A DNA stretch of 64,000 nucleotides from Streptacidiphilus albus JL83 (GTDB taxonomy: Bacteria; Actinomycetota; Actinomycetes; Streptomycetales; Streptomycetaceae): assembly GCF_000744705.1 (NCBI RefSeq), contig NZ_JQML01000001.1:5776017-5840016 (forward strand), read 5' to 3'. Position 1 is the first letter of the stretch, and each line of letters begins with the position of its first letter. Of this stretch, positions 51,930 through 60,260 are shown piece after piece. The notes below the pieces were generated by a model, which had not been told where the DNA came from, did not search any database, and saw only the letters and a program-made list of their open reading frames with translations. The translations under genes were made by a program, and so were the position numbers.

Positions 51930-52694
51930 GTGGATGCGGTCTCGGTGGTGTCCGCAGCGGTCGCACTCGGCGGCGCGGGCGCGGCGGCGCTGTTCGGCTA
52001 CTGGCAGCAGCGGCGGCTCGGCTCCTGGGAGGCGCGGAACTACATGGTGCGCTACGGGGCCTCGCTCGCCTGGGCCGCGTTCGACCTGCAGAGCCGGCTC
52101 TTCAACATCCTCCACGGCGAGGCCGTGGACCGGACGCCCGGCGCCGGCGCCGGCTACCTGCGGTCCTTCCTGGTGCAGGGCACCCCGGAGCAGGCCGGCT
52201 TCGCCCGCCGCAGCACGGTCTTCGTGCTGGCCGAGTACCTGGGCTGGGCCGAGGTGCTGCGCCGCGACATCCAGTTCCTCAACCTCGGCCGCAGCCGCAC
52301 CAATCGGGCGATCATGGCCCAGCTCTCCCGGATCGGCTCCGACCTCGGCCGGATCTCCGAGGCCGGCAACGAGCTGCGCCTCTTCCGGGCCCACCAGCGC
52401 GCCGTCGGCGAACTGATGGTCCATCCGGACAGCGCCCCGGGCCAGCGCCGCTGCCTCGGCTACGCCGAGTTCTGCCGGAGGCTGGACGAGGACGAGAGCT
52501 TCCGCGCCTGGTTCGCCCAACCGCTGGCCGACGTCGACAGCCTCGCCGCCGACGCCTCCGCGGCCGCGCCGCGCCTCCAGCAACTCCAGAACGACCTGGT
52601 CGCCCTGATCGACCTGCTGGATCCGGACGCCGTCCAGTTCCCGCAGTTCCGCGCGGCCTTCGACCCGGAGCACCACCGGGTCGGCCCGGGCTGA
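51930..52694 (+). CDS. Hypothetical membrane-anchored protein
   Basis: A 254-residue protein with one N-terminal helix (about residues 5-24, VVSAAVALGGAGAAALFGYW) followed by a mostly helical cytoplasmic part rich in Arg, Leu and Glu. FDLQSRLFNILHGEAVDR and FVLAEYLGWAEVLRRDIQFL are notable. No enzyme motif was recognised. GTG 51930 follows AGGGGGAG. Conserved hypothetical proteins of this kind occur in streptomycetes. Confidence 0.75.
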   Translation: MDAVSVVSAAVALGGAGAAALFGYWQQRRLGSWEARNYMVRYGASLAWAAFDLQSRLFNILHGEAVDRTPGAGAGYLRSFLVQGTPEQAGFARRSTVFVLAEYLGWAEVLRRDIQFLNLGRSRTNRAIMAQLSRIGSDLGRISEAGNELRLFRAHQRAVGELMVHPDSAPGQRRCLGYAEFCRRLDEDESFRAWFAQPLADVDSLAADASAAAPRLQQLQNDLVALIDLLDPDAVQFPQFRAAFDPEHHRVGPG

Positions 52695-52700
52695 GCCGGG

Positions 52701-52883
52701 CTACTCCTCGTCGTCCTCGTCGTCCAGTCGCGCCAGCCAGGTGGCCAGCCGCTCGACCGGCACTTCGAACTCCGGGTTCAGGTCCACGAACTCCTGCAGC
52801 CGGTCGGCCAGCCAGTCGAAGCTGACCTCCTCCTCGCCGCGCCGGCTCTGCAGCTCCTCGATGCCACGGTCGGTGAAGTACAT
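52701..52883 (-). CDS. Small conserved acidic protein (DUF6104-like)
   Basis: A 60-residue protein: MYFTDRGIEELQSRRGEEEV, then FDWLADRLQEFVDLNPEFEV and an acidic end DDEDDEE. It matches the small protein commonly encoded next to kgd in Streptomyces; function unknown. ATG 52883 follows GGAGAG. Confidence 0.8.
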   Translation of the reverse strand: MYFTDRGIEELQSRRGEEEVSFDWLADRLQEFVDLNPEFEVPVERLATWLARLDDEDDEE

Positions 52884-52966
52884 ACGCGCTCTCCGCTGAA
52901 GGGGTGCTGAAGGGGGTGATGACACTGCTCCGTCCGGAAGCGTACGACAGCGGACGCCCCGCCAAG

Positions 52967-53014
52967 CCGACAGGCCCGGCCCCCTCCTGGCGGAGGCGGG
53001 GCCGGGCCTGTCGG
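52967..53014 (-). terminator. Strong terminator of kgd
   Basis: Perfect 17-base arms starting CCGACAGGCCCGGCCCC (52967-52983) and ending at 53014, with an internal CCTCC/GGAGG stem, 19 bases beyond the kgd stop. Confidence 0.85.
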
Positions 53015-53033
53015 ACTGCTCGCTGAGGAGGCG

Positions 53034-56000
53034 TCAGATCGAGAAGACGTCCTCGACCAGCTGGGCCTGCTCCACGGCGTGGCGCTTGGCCGAGCCGACC
53101 GCCGGGGCGGAGGAGGAGGGGCGGGCGACCCGGCGGAGCCGGGAGCCGTTGGCGTTGCGGCCGACGACCACGTCCAGGTGGTCCACCAGGTTCAGGGCGA
53201 TGAACGGCCAGGCGCCCTGGTTGGCGGGCTCCTCCTGGGCCCAGACGTACTGGACGTCGTTGCCGTAGCGCTGCAGCTCCTCCTGGAGCTCGGCGATCGG
53301 CAGCGGGTACAGCCGCTCGACGCGGACGATCGCGGTGTCGGTGATGCCGCGCTCGGTCCGGGCCGCCTCCAGGTCGTAGTAGAACTTGCCGGAGGTGATG
53401 ACGACCTTGCGGACGGCGGCCGGGTCGACCGTGGTGTCGCCGATCACCGGGCGGAAGCCGCCGGTGGTGAACTCCTCGACCTTGGACGCGTTGGCCTTCA
53501 GCCGCAGCATCGACTTCGGGGTGAAGACGATCAGCGGCTTGTGGTGCGGGTTGTGGACCTGCCACCGCAGCAGGTGGAAGTAGTTCGACGGCAGGGTCGG
53601 CATGGCCACGGTCATGTTCTTGTCCGCGCACATCTGCAGGTAGCGCTCGATGCGGGCGGACGAGTGGTCCGGTCCCTGGCCCTCGTAGCCGTGCGGCAGC
53701 AGCAGGGTGACGCCGGACGTCTGGCCCCACTTCATCTCGGCCGAGGTGATGAACTCGTCCACGATGGTGGAGGCGCCGTTGGTGAAGTCACCGAACTGGG
53801 CCTCCCACGCCACCAGGGCGTTCGGGCGGGCCAGCGAGTAGCCGTACTCGAAGCCCATCGCCGCGTACTCGCTGAGCAGCGAGTCGTAGACGGTGTAGCG
53901 GGCCTGGTCCTCGGTCAGGTAGAGCAGCGGGGTGTAGTCCTCGCCGGTCTCCCGGTCGACCAGCACCGCGTGCCGGGTGCCGAAGGTGCCGCGGCGGCTG
54001 TCCTGGCCGGCCAGCCGGACCGGGTGGCCCTCCATCAGCAGCGAGCCGATGGCCAGGGTCTCGCCCATGGCCCAGTCGATGGTGCCGTCCTCGACCATCG
54101 CCGCGCGGCGCTGGAGCTGCGGCAGCAGCCGCGGGTGGACGGTGAACCAGTCGGGCAGCGCGACCTGGGACTCGGCGATCCGCTTGACGACCTCCTGCGA
54201 GATCGCGGTGCTCAGCGCGACCGGGAACTCGGCCTGCGGACGCTCGCTGGTGGCCGGGGCCGGGCTGGTGTCGGCCTCGCGGACCTCCGCGAAGACCTTC
54301 TCCAGCTGGTCCTGGTAGTCCTTGAGCGCCTGCTCGGCCTCTTCCAGGGTGATGTCGCCGCGACCGATCAGGCCCTCGGTGTAGAGCTTGCGCACCGAGC
54401 GCTTCTTGTCGATCAGGTCGTACATCAGCGGCTGGGTGAACGAGGGGTTGTCGGCCTCGTTGTGACCGCGGCGGCGGTAGCAGATGAGGTCGATCACGAC
54501 GTCCTTGTTGAACGCCTGGCGGAACTCGAAGGCCAGCCGGCCGACGCGGACCACGGCCTCCGGGTCGTCGCCGTTCACGTGGAAGATCGGGGCCTCGATC
54601 ATCCGCGCCACGTCGGTGCAGTAGGTGGACGAGCGGGAGGCGGCCGGGGCGGCGGTGAAGCCGACCTGGTTGTTGATCACCAGGTGCACGGTGCCGCCGG
54701 TGCGGTAGCCGCGCAGCTGCGACATGTTCAGGGTCTCCGCGACGACGCCCTGGCCGGCGAAGGCCGCGTCACCGTGGATCTGGACCGCGAGCACGTCGAA
54801 GGCCTCGCCGGCCTTGTCGATGATGTCCTGCTTGGCGCGGACGATGCCCTCGACGACCGGGTCCACGGCCTCCAGGTGCGAGGGGTTGGCGGCCAGCGAG
54901 ACCTTGATGGTCCGGCCGTTCAGCCCGGTGAAGGTGCCCTCGGAGCCCAGGTGGTACTTGACGTCGCCGGAGCCGTGCATGGACTTCGGGTCCAGGTTGC
55001 CCTGGAACTCACGGAAGATCTGCGCGTAGGACTTGCCGACGATGTTCGCCAGCACGTTCAGCCGGCCGCGGTGGGCCATGCCGATCACGGACTCGTCCAG
55101 CCGGGCCTCGGCCGCCGAGTCCAGCACCGCGTCCAGCAGCGGGATGACGGACTCGCCGCCCTCCAGCGAGAAGCGCTTCTGGCCGACGTACTTGGTCTGC
55201 AGGAACGTCTCGAACGCCTCGGCGGCGTTGAGGCGGCGCAGGATGCGCAGCTGCTCCTCGCGCTCGGGCTTGTCGTTGCCGCGCTCGACCCGGGCCTGGA
55301 TCCAGCGGCGCTGCTTCGGGTCCTGGATGTGCATGTACTCGATGCCGATGGTGCGGCAGTAGGAGTCGCGCAGCACGCCGAGGATGTCGCGGAGCTTCAT
55401 CATCGCCTTGCCGGCGAAGCCGCCGACCGCGAACTCGCGCTCCAGGTCCCACAGCGTCAGGTCGTGCGCCTGGACGTCGAGGTCCGGGTGCTTGCGCTGC
55501 TTGTACTCCAGCGGGTCGGTGTCGGCCATGAGGTGGCCGCGCACCCGGTAGGAGTGGATCAGCTCCATGACCCGGGCGGTCTTGTTGACCTCGTTGTCGT
55601 GGCTGTTGTCGACATCCGTGGCCCAGCGGACGGGCTCGTAGGGGATGCGCAGCGACTCGAAGATCTGGTCGTAGAAGTCGCCCTGGCCCAGCAGCAGCTG
55701 GTGCATGGTCCGGAGGAACTCGCCGGACTGCGCGCCCTGGATCACCCGGTGGTCGTAGGTCGAGGTCAGCGTCATGACCTTGGACACGCCCAGGCGGGAC
55801 AGGGTCTCCTGGGAGGAGCCCTGGAACTCGGCCGGGTACTCCATCGAGCCGACACCGAGGATGGTGCCCTGACCGTTCATCAGCCGGGGCACGGAGTGGA
55901 CGGTGCCGATGCCGCCCGGGTTGGTCAGCGAGCAGGTGACGCCGGTGTAGTCGTCCATCGTCAGCTTGCCCTGGCGGGACCGGCGGACGATGTCCTCGTA

Positions 56001-56891
56001 GGCCTGCCAGAAGCCGAAGAAGTCGAGGGTCTCGGCCTTCTTGATGGCGGCGACGACCAGGGTGCGCTCGCCCTTGGCGTTGGTGGTGTCGATCGCCAGG
56101 CCGAGGTTGATGTGCTCGGGCTTGACCAGGAAGTGCTTGCCGTCCTGCTCCTGGTAGCTGTGGTTCATGGTCGGCATCGCCTTGATCGCCTGCACCATCG
56201 CGTAGCCGATGATGTGGGTGAAGGAGACCTTGCCACCACGGGCGCGCTTCAGGTGGTTGTTGATCACGATGCGGTTGTCGATCAGCAGCTTCGCCGGGAG
56301 GGCGCGCACGCTGGTCGCGGTCGGCATGGTGAGCGAGGCGTCCATGTTCGCCACGATCTTGGCGGAGACGCCCTTGAGGGCGACCAGCTCGGGACCGGAC
56401 GGGGCGGCAGGGGACGTCACGTTCTTGCTGTCCTTAAGGGCATCGGCCTGCTCGGCCGGGGTGGAGGGCGAGCGGCGGACGGGTGCGGGCGGAGCCGAGG
56501 GCTTCGCGGGCACCGGTGCGACCGGGGACGCGGGGACGGTCTCGTGGGGCGGCGCGACCGGTGCGGCCGGGGCCGGGACTGCGGCCGGCGCCGAGGGCGC
56601 CTGCGGCGCTACCGGCGCCCGGAGGGCTGCGGCGGGGGCCGCTGCCGGCGCCGAGGGGGCCGCAGGGGCCCCGGGGGCTGCCGTCACCTCGGCTCCGGCA
56701 GCGGCACCCGCTTGGTAGTCGGCGAAGAAGTCCCACCAGGACCGGTCGACGGACTGCGGGTCCTGGAGGTACTGCTGGTAGATCTCGTCGACGAGCCACT
56801 CGTTGGCGCCGAACCCGGCAGTCGGGTCGGCGCCGGGGCCGGAGCCTGTGGCAGTCGAGCTGGTCGAGGTATGGGGGGACTGTGGCGACAC
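53034..56891 (-). CDS. kgd: Multifunctional 2-oxoglutarate dehydrogenase E1/E2 (Kgd)
   Basis: A 1285-residue actinobacterial 2-oxoglutarate dehydrogenase/decarboxylase. Order: E1 N-terminal segment (about 20-55, [16 protein letters not shown] and SWWDFFADY), an Ala/Pro linker (about 60-125) in place of a lipoyl domain, an acyltransferase domain (about 135-365, with [17 protein letters not shown] and [15 protein letters not shown]), then the ThDP-dependent E1 region ([47 protein letters not shown]). It oxidises 2-oxoglutarate in the TCA cycle with E2p and Lpd. GTG start; usual length for the family. Confidence 0.96.
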   Translation of the reverse strand: MSPQSPHTSTSSTATGSGPGADPTAGFGANEWLVDEIYQQYLQDPQSVDRSWWDFFADYQAGAAAGAEVTAAPGAPAAPSAPAAAPAAALRAPVAPQAPSAPAAVPAPAAPVAPPHETVPASPVAPVPAKPSAPPAPVRRSPSTPAEQADALKDSKNVTSPAAPSGPELVALKGVSAKIVANMDASLTMPTATSVRALPAKLLIDNRIVINNHLKRARGGKVSFTHIIGYAMVQAIKAMPTMNHSYQEQDGKHFLVKPEHINLGLAIDTTNAKGERTLVVAAIKKAETLDFFGFWQAYEDIVRRSRQGKLTMDDYTGVTCSLTNPGGIGTVHSVPRLMNGQGTILGVGSMEYPAEFQGSSQETLSRLGVSKVMTLTSTYDHRVIQGAQSGEFLRTMHQLLLGQGDFYDQIFESLRIPYEPVRWATDVDNSHDNEVNKTARVMELIHSYRVRGHLMADTDPLEYKQRKHPDLDVQAHDLTLWDLEREFAVGGFAGKAMMKLRDILGVLRDSYCRTIGIEYMHIQDPKQRRWIQARVERGNDKPEREEQLRILRRLNAAEAFETFLQTKYVGQKRFSLEGGESVIPLLDAVLDSAAEARLDESVIGMAHRGRLNVLANIVGKSYAQIFREFQGNLDPKSMHGSGDVKYHLGSEGTFTGLNGRTIKVSLAANPSHLEAVDPVVEGIVRAKQDIIDKAGEAFDVLAVQIHGDAAFAGQGVVAETLNMSQLRGYRTGGTVHLVINNQVGFTAAPAASRSSTYCTDVARMIEAPIFHVNGDDPEAVVRVGRLAFEFRQAFNKDVVIDLICYRRRGHNEADNPSFTQPLMYDLIDKKRSVRKLYTEGLIGRGDITLEEAEQALKDYQDQLEKVFAEVREADTSPAPATSERPQAEFPVALSTAISQEVVKRIAESQVALPDWFTVHPRLLPQLQRRAAMVEDGTIDWAMGETLAIGSLLMEGHPVRLAGQDSRRGTFGTRHAVLVDRETGEDYTPLLYLTEDQARYTVYDSLLSEYAAMGFEYGYSLARPNALVAWEAQFGDFTNGASTIVDEFITSAEMKWGQTSGVTLLLPHGYEGQGPDHSSARIERYLQMCADKNMTVAMPTLPSNYFHLLRWQVHNPHHKPLIVFTPKSMLRLKANASKVEEFTTGGFRPVIGDTTVDPAAVRKVVITSGKFYYDLEAARTERGITDTAIVRVERLYPLPIAELQEELQRYGNDVQYVWAQEEPANQGAWPFIALNLVDHLDVVVGRNANGSRLRRVARPSSSAPAVGSAKRHAVEQAQLVEDVFSI

Positions 56892-57162
56892 GGCGGCAAC
56901 CGCCCTCTTCCGCTTCCTTATGAATGGTGGACAGCGGAAGCCAAGGCTACGCCCCCGATGCCTGTCTGCGCAGGTCCCGCCCCCCGGCAGTCGCCCAGAT
57001 CACAGTCCGGGCGTCGAGATTGGCGTGAAAGCGACGTTAGGAGTCGGTCGTGAAGGGGGATAACGAGTGGCTGTTCGCCCAAGAATATCCGGCATATGTG
57101 GGCAATGGCCCCAGTTTCTGCCGCCCGGCCGCCGACCGGCGCGGGATTGTCGCAAATCTGTC

Positions 57163-58359
57163 TCAGAGTGGCCTGGAACGTCCCTGACCGTCGTCCGGAT
57201 CGGAGCCACCGGCACCGGGGAGGGTGATCCGGATCAGGCAGCCCTGGTCCGCGTCGGCCACGGCGATGGTGCCGCCGTGCAGGTCGACCGCCCAGCGGGC
57301 GATGGCCAGGCCGAGACCGGTGCCGCCGTCGCTGCCAGGGCCCTGGGAGGTCGGGCCGCTGCCCCGGCTGAAGCGCTCGAACACCCGGTGCCGGTCCTCC
57401 GGCCGGATTCCCGGGCCCTGGTCCGCCACCTCCAGCAGCAGGCCGCCGGAGGCCCCGCCGGGCGTCCCCGGGCCCGCCGCCAGGGCGCGGGCGCGGACCG
57501 TCACCGTGCCGTTCACCGGGCTGTGCCGGCAGGAGTTGTCGACCAGGTTGGCGACCACCTGGTGCAGCCGCTCGGCGTCGGCCTCCGCGGTCAGGCCGGG
57601 GGCGACGTCCAGCTCCAGCGAGACGTCGCGGCGGCGCCGGCTGGCGCCGCCGGAGGTGGAGCCGTCCACGGTCAGCCCGCGCAGCACCCCGGCCAGGAAC
57701 GGCTCGACCTCGAACGGGCGCGGATCGAGCGAGGCCACCCCGTCCGCGATCTTGGACAGGTCCAGCAGGTGGGCGACCAGCCGGCCCAGCCGCTCGGTCT
57801 GCTCCAGGGCGGCGGCCATGGTCGCCGGTTCCGGCCTGACCACGCCGTCCACCACGTTCTCCAGCACCGCCCGCAGCGCGGCGATCGGGGTGCGCAGCTC
57901 GTGCGAGACGTTGGCGACCAGCTCCCGGCGCTGCCGGTCGGCGGCCTCCAGGTCGGCGGCCATGGTGTTGAAGGCGGTGGCCAGCTCGCCGACCTCGTCC
58001 CGGGAGGTGGCCCGGACCTGGCGGCTGTAGTCCCCGGCCGCCATCGCCCGGGCGGCCGCGGTCATCTCCCGCAGCGGGGCGGTCATGCCGTGCGCCAGCA
58101 GCTGGGTGATCAGCATCGAGGCGACCACCGAGAAGATCATGACGATCCGGATCTGGGTGTCCGAGTTCAGCGCCAGCACCACCATCAGCGTGGAGATGCA
58201 GACCGAGCTGATCACCAGGACCGCCAGCTTGGCCTTGATCGAGCGCAGCGGGTCCAGCGGACGCAGGTCCGCCCAGACCCGGTCGGCCAGCCGGGAGAAC
58301 GGGCCCGGGGCGCGCTCCGCGGCGGTCCCGCGCCGCACCAACCGCTCGGTGGAGGTCAC
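57163..58359 (-). CDS. Sensor histidine kinase (HAMP-containing)
   Basis: A 398-residue membrane kinase. Two adjacent helices (about 42-85, LAVLVISSVCISTLMVVLAL and IVMIFSVVASMLITQLLAHG) leave almost no external sensor. HAMP follows (MTAPLREMTAAARAMAAGDY), then the HisKA box NVSHELRTPIAALRAVLENV and an ATPase domain (NLVDNSCRHSP, DQGPGIRPED, GGTGLGLAIAR). Its GTG overlaps the response-regulator stop by 4 bases. With such a short extracytoplasmic part it may sense membrane or intracellular signals. Confidence 0.91.
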   Translation of the reverse strand: MTSTERLVRRGTAAERAPGPFSRLADRVWADLRPLDPLRSIKAKLAVLVISSVCISTLMVVLALNSDTQIRIVMIFSVVASMLITQLLAHGMTAPLREMTAAARAMAAGDYSRQVRATSRDEVGELATAFNTMAADLEAADRQRRELVANVSHELRTPIAALRAVLENVVDGVVRPEPATMAAALEQTERLGRLVAHLLDLSKIADGVASLDPRPFEVEPFLAGVLRGLTVDGSTSGGASRRRRDVSLELDVAPGLTAEADAERLHQVVANLVDNSCRHSPVNGTVTVRARALAAGPGTPGGASGGLLLEVADQGPGIRPEDRHRVFERFSRGSGPTSQGPGSDGGTGLGLAIARWAVDLHGGTIAVADADQGCLIRITLPGAGGSDPDDGQGRSRPL

Positions 58360-59090
58360 GGCGTCGGGGACTCCAGGGCGTAGCCGACGCCGTGGACGGT
58401 GCGGATCCAGTTCGCCCCGATCTTGCGGCGCAGCGCCTTCACATGGCTGTCCACGGTCCGGGTGCCGGAGGCGTCGGTCCAGTCCCAGACCTCGGCCAGC
58501 AGCTGCTCCCGGGTCAGCACCGCGCGCGGCTGCTGCGCCAGGCAGGCCAGCAGGTCGAACTCGGTGGGGGTGAGGTGGACGTCGCCGCCGGCCACCCGGA
58601 CCCGGCGCTGGACGTGGTCGATCTCCAGCTCGCCGAGGCGCAGCGTGCCGCCGACCGGGGTGCGGGCGGCCAGCGCGGCCCGCTCGACCCGGCGCAGCAG
58701 CACGTTCACCCGGGCCGCCAGCTCGCGCATGGAGAAGGGCTTGGTCATGTAGTCGTCCGCGCCGACGCCGAGGCCGACCAGCATGTCGGTCTCGTCGTCC
58801 CGGGCCGTCAGCATCAGCACCGGCACCGGTCGGTGGGCCTGGATCCGGCGGCAGACCTCCAGGCCGTCGAAGCCGGGCAGCATCACGTCGAGTATCACCA
58901 GGTCGGGCTGCCAGGTCTGGAAGCAGTCGACGGCGGTCGGCCCGTCGTGGGCGATGGCGACCCGGAAGCCCTCGGCGCCCAGCCGGGCGGCGATGGATTC
59001 GGCAATCGTCGGTTCGTCCTCGACGACCAGGACCCGTCGCTGGCCCCCGGGTCCGCCGGTCTCCTGCTGCTGCAGCTCTGTCACGGTCAT
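58356..59090 (-). CDS. OmpR/PhoB-family response regulator
   Basis: A 244-residue regulator. Receiver: VLVVEDEPTIAESIAARLG, phosphoacceptor Asp68 in LVILDVMLPGFDGLEVC, LMLTARDDETD and YMTKPFSMREL. DNA-binding domain: LTPTEFDLLACLAQQPRAVL and RTVHGVGYALE. The ATG at 59090 follows a GGGGGG tract and begins a family-typical N-terminus; the frame stays open upstream. Overlaps the cognate kinase. Located beside kgd as in S. coelicolor; targets unknown. Confidence 0.92.
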   Translation of the reverse strand: MTVTELQQQETGGPGGQRRVLVVEDEPTIAESIAARLGAEGFRVAIAHDGPTAVDCFQTWQPDLVILDVMLPGFDGLEVCRRIQAHRPVPVLMLTARDDETDMLVGLGVGADDYMTKPFSMRELAARVNVLLRRVERAALAARTPVGGTLRLGELEIDHVQRRVRVAGGDVHLTPTEFDLLACLAQQPRAVLTREQLLAEVWDWTDASGTRTVDSHVKALRRKIGANWIRTVHGVGYALESPTP

Positions 59091-59310
59091 GCCACCGCCC
59101 CCCTGAGTTCGCTGGACCGGGCCGACTCGGTGCCGGCCCGTTCCGTTGTGCCGCTGTATCGCTGTGCCCTGCCGCGCTGCTGCCCTGTCGTGCCCGTCGC
59201 CCCCGGTCGGACCGTCCAGTCGCAGCGTACGTACTGGAGCCGGGCACGGGGGGCCAGTCGTCGATAAACCGGCCCTTCGGGGGGTACCGCGCACGGACTT
59301 TACCGGGAGC

Positions 59311-60006
59311 TCACGCCTCCCGGGAGGCGAGGTACACCACATCCGGCTCCCCGCGTTCCGTTTCCACCGCCACATCCAGGCGTGTCACCTGCGGGAATCG
59401 TGCTCGGAGACGCTCCTCGAAAACCGGTGCGGCGGAGGCGCTCCAGACCGCCAGCACGCCGCCCGGCGCGAGCACCCGCTCCAGCACGGTGAGCCCGGCG
59501 AAGCCGTAGAGGCCGCCGTTGGCGTCGGTGACGGTCCAGTCCGGTCCGTTGTCGATGTCCAGGCAGAGCGCGTGGTAGCGCTCGCAGGTGGTGCGCAGGT
59601 GGTGCAGCAGGTCGTCCTGGACCAGCCGGACCCGGGGGTCGGCGTGGCCGGCGCCGGCGAAGGGGGCGAGCGGGGCCGGGGCGACGGTGTGCCAGTCGAT
59701 CACCGCCTGCTCGCGCTCCAGCACCGTGATCCGGGCCGGGCGCGGGTCGGCGGCGGCCTCGGCCAGCGAGAAGCCGACGCCCAGGCCGCCGATCAGCAGG
59801 TGGCCGGCGGTGCCTGCGGGCAGCGCGTCCAGCGCGGCGCTGACCAGCAGCCGCTCGGAGCGGCCGTCGGAGGTGTCCATCAGGAAGCAGCCGTTGGCGA
59901 TGATCTCGTACCGCTCGCCCCGGCGGCGCAGGGCCACCTCGCCGTAGGGCCCCTCACGGCGGTCGAGGAGCTCCGGCTGGGCGGCGGGGTCGTACGGGAA
60001 AGGCAT
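59311..60006 (-). CDS. Spermidine synthase-like methyltransferase-fold protein
   Basis: A 231-residue Rossmann-fold protein of the spermidine synthase family. IIANGCFLMDTSDGRSERLL opens the fold, LLIGGLGVGFSLAEA is the nucleotide-type loop, ITVLEREQAVIDWH carries the acidic residue, and LCLDIDNGPDWTV replaces the usual catalytic Asp segment (DxxDP), so polyamine synthesis is doubtful. ATG 60006 follows GGAGG; ten codons upstream is an alternative start. Confidence 0.8.
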   Translation of the reverse strand: MPFPYDPAAQPELLDRREGPYGEVALRRRGERYEIIANGCFLMDTSDGRSERLLVSAALDALPAGTAGHLLIGGLGVGFSLAEAAADPRPARITVLEREQAVIDWHTVAPAPLAPFAGAGHADPRVRLVQDDLLHHLRTTCERYHALCLDIDNGPDWTVTDANGGLYGFAGLTVLERVLAPGGVLAVWSASAAPVFEERLRARFPQVTRLDVAVETERGEPDVVYLASREA

Positions 60007-60218
60007 GGATGCGGCCTCCGTGGTGTTGGTGCGCACGGGGCCCGGGGTCGGACCCCGGACGGAGCAGGGTGCGCGGGTCGGTTTTTTCGCGCAGCCATTG
60101 TCCTCGGCCGAGCCCGCGACGTGCGAACGGGTTGCGCCGCGGGCCCGGGTGTGCTCGGTGGCCGGCGGCCGATCGCTGACAGCGAACAGGGCCGGGGAAC
60201 AACATGGGGGTCAATCTC

Positions 60219-60239
60219 CTTTAGTCCAGGTAACTCAAC
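60219..60239 (+). promoter_or_regulatory. HAIR-like (HspR) operator upstream of lon
   Basis: CTTTAGT (60219-60225) and ACTCAAC (60233-60239), seven bases apart, match the HspR-associated inverted repeat CTTGAGT-N7-ACTCAAG at 12 of 14 positions, 21 bases before the lon ATG. lon is reported as an HspR target in S. coelicolor. Confidence 0.65.
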
Positions 60240-60260
60240 TTCTGTGACTCGGGAGAGATC

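Noticed and set aside
53079-57053. Open frame of more than 1300 codons on the plus strand
   Set aside because: It is antisense to kgd, whose motifs and length are complete; such frames arise from high GC third positions.
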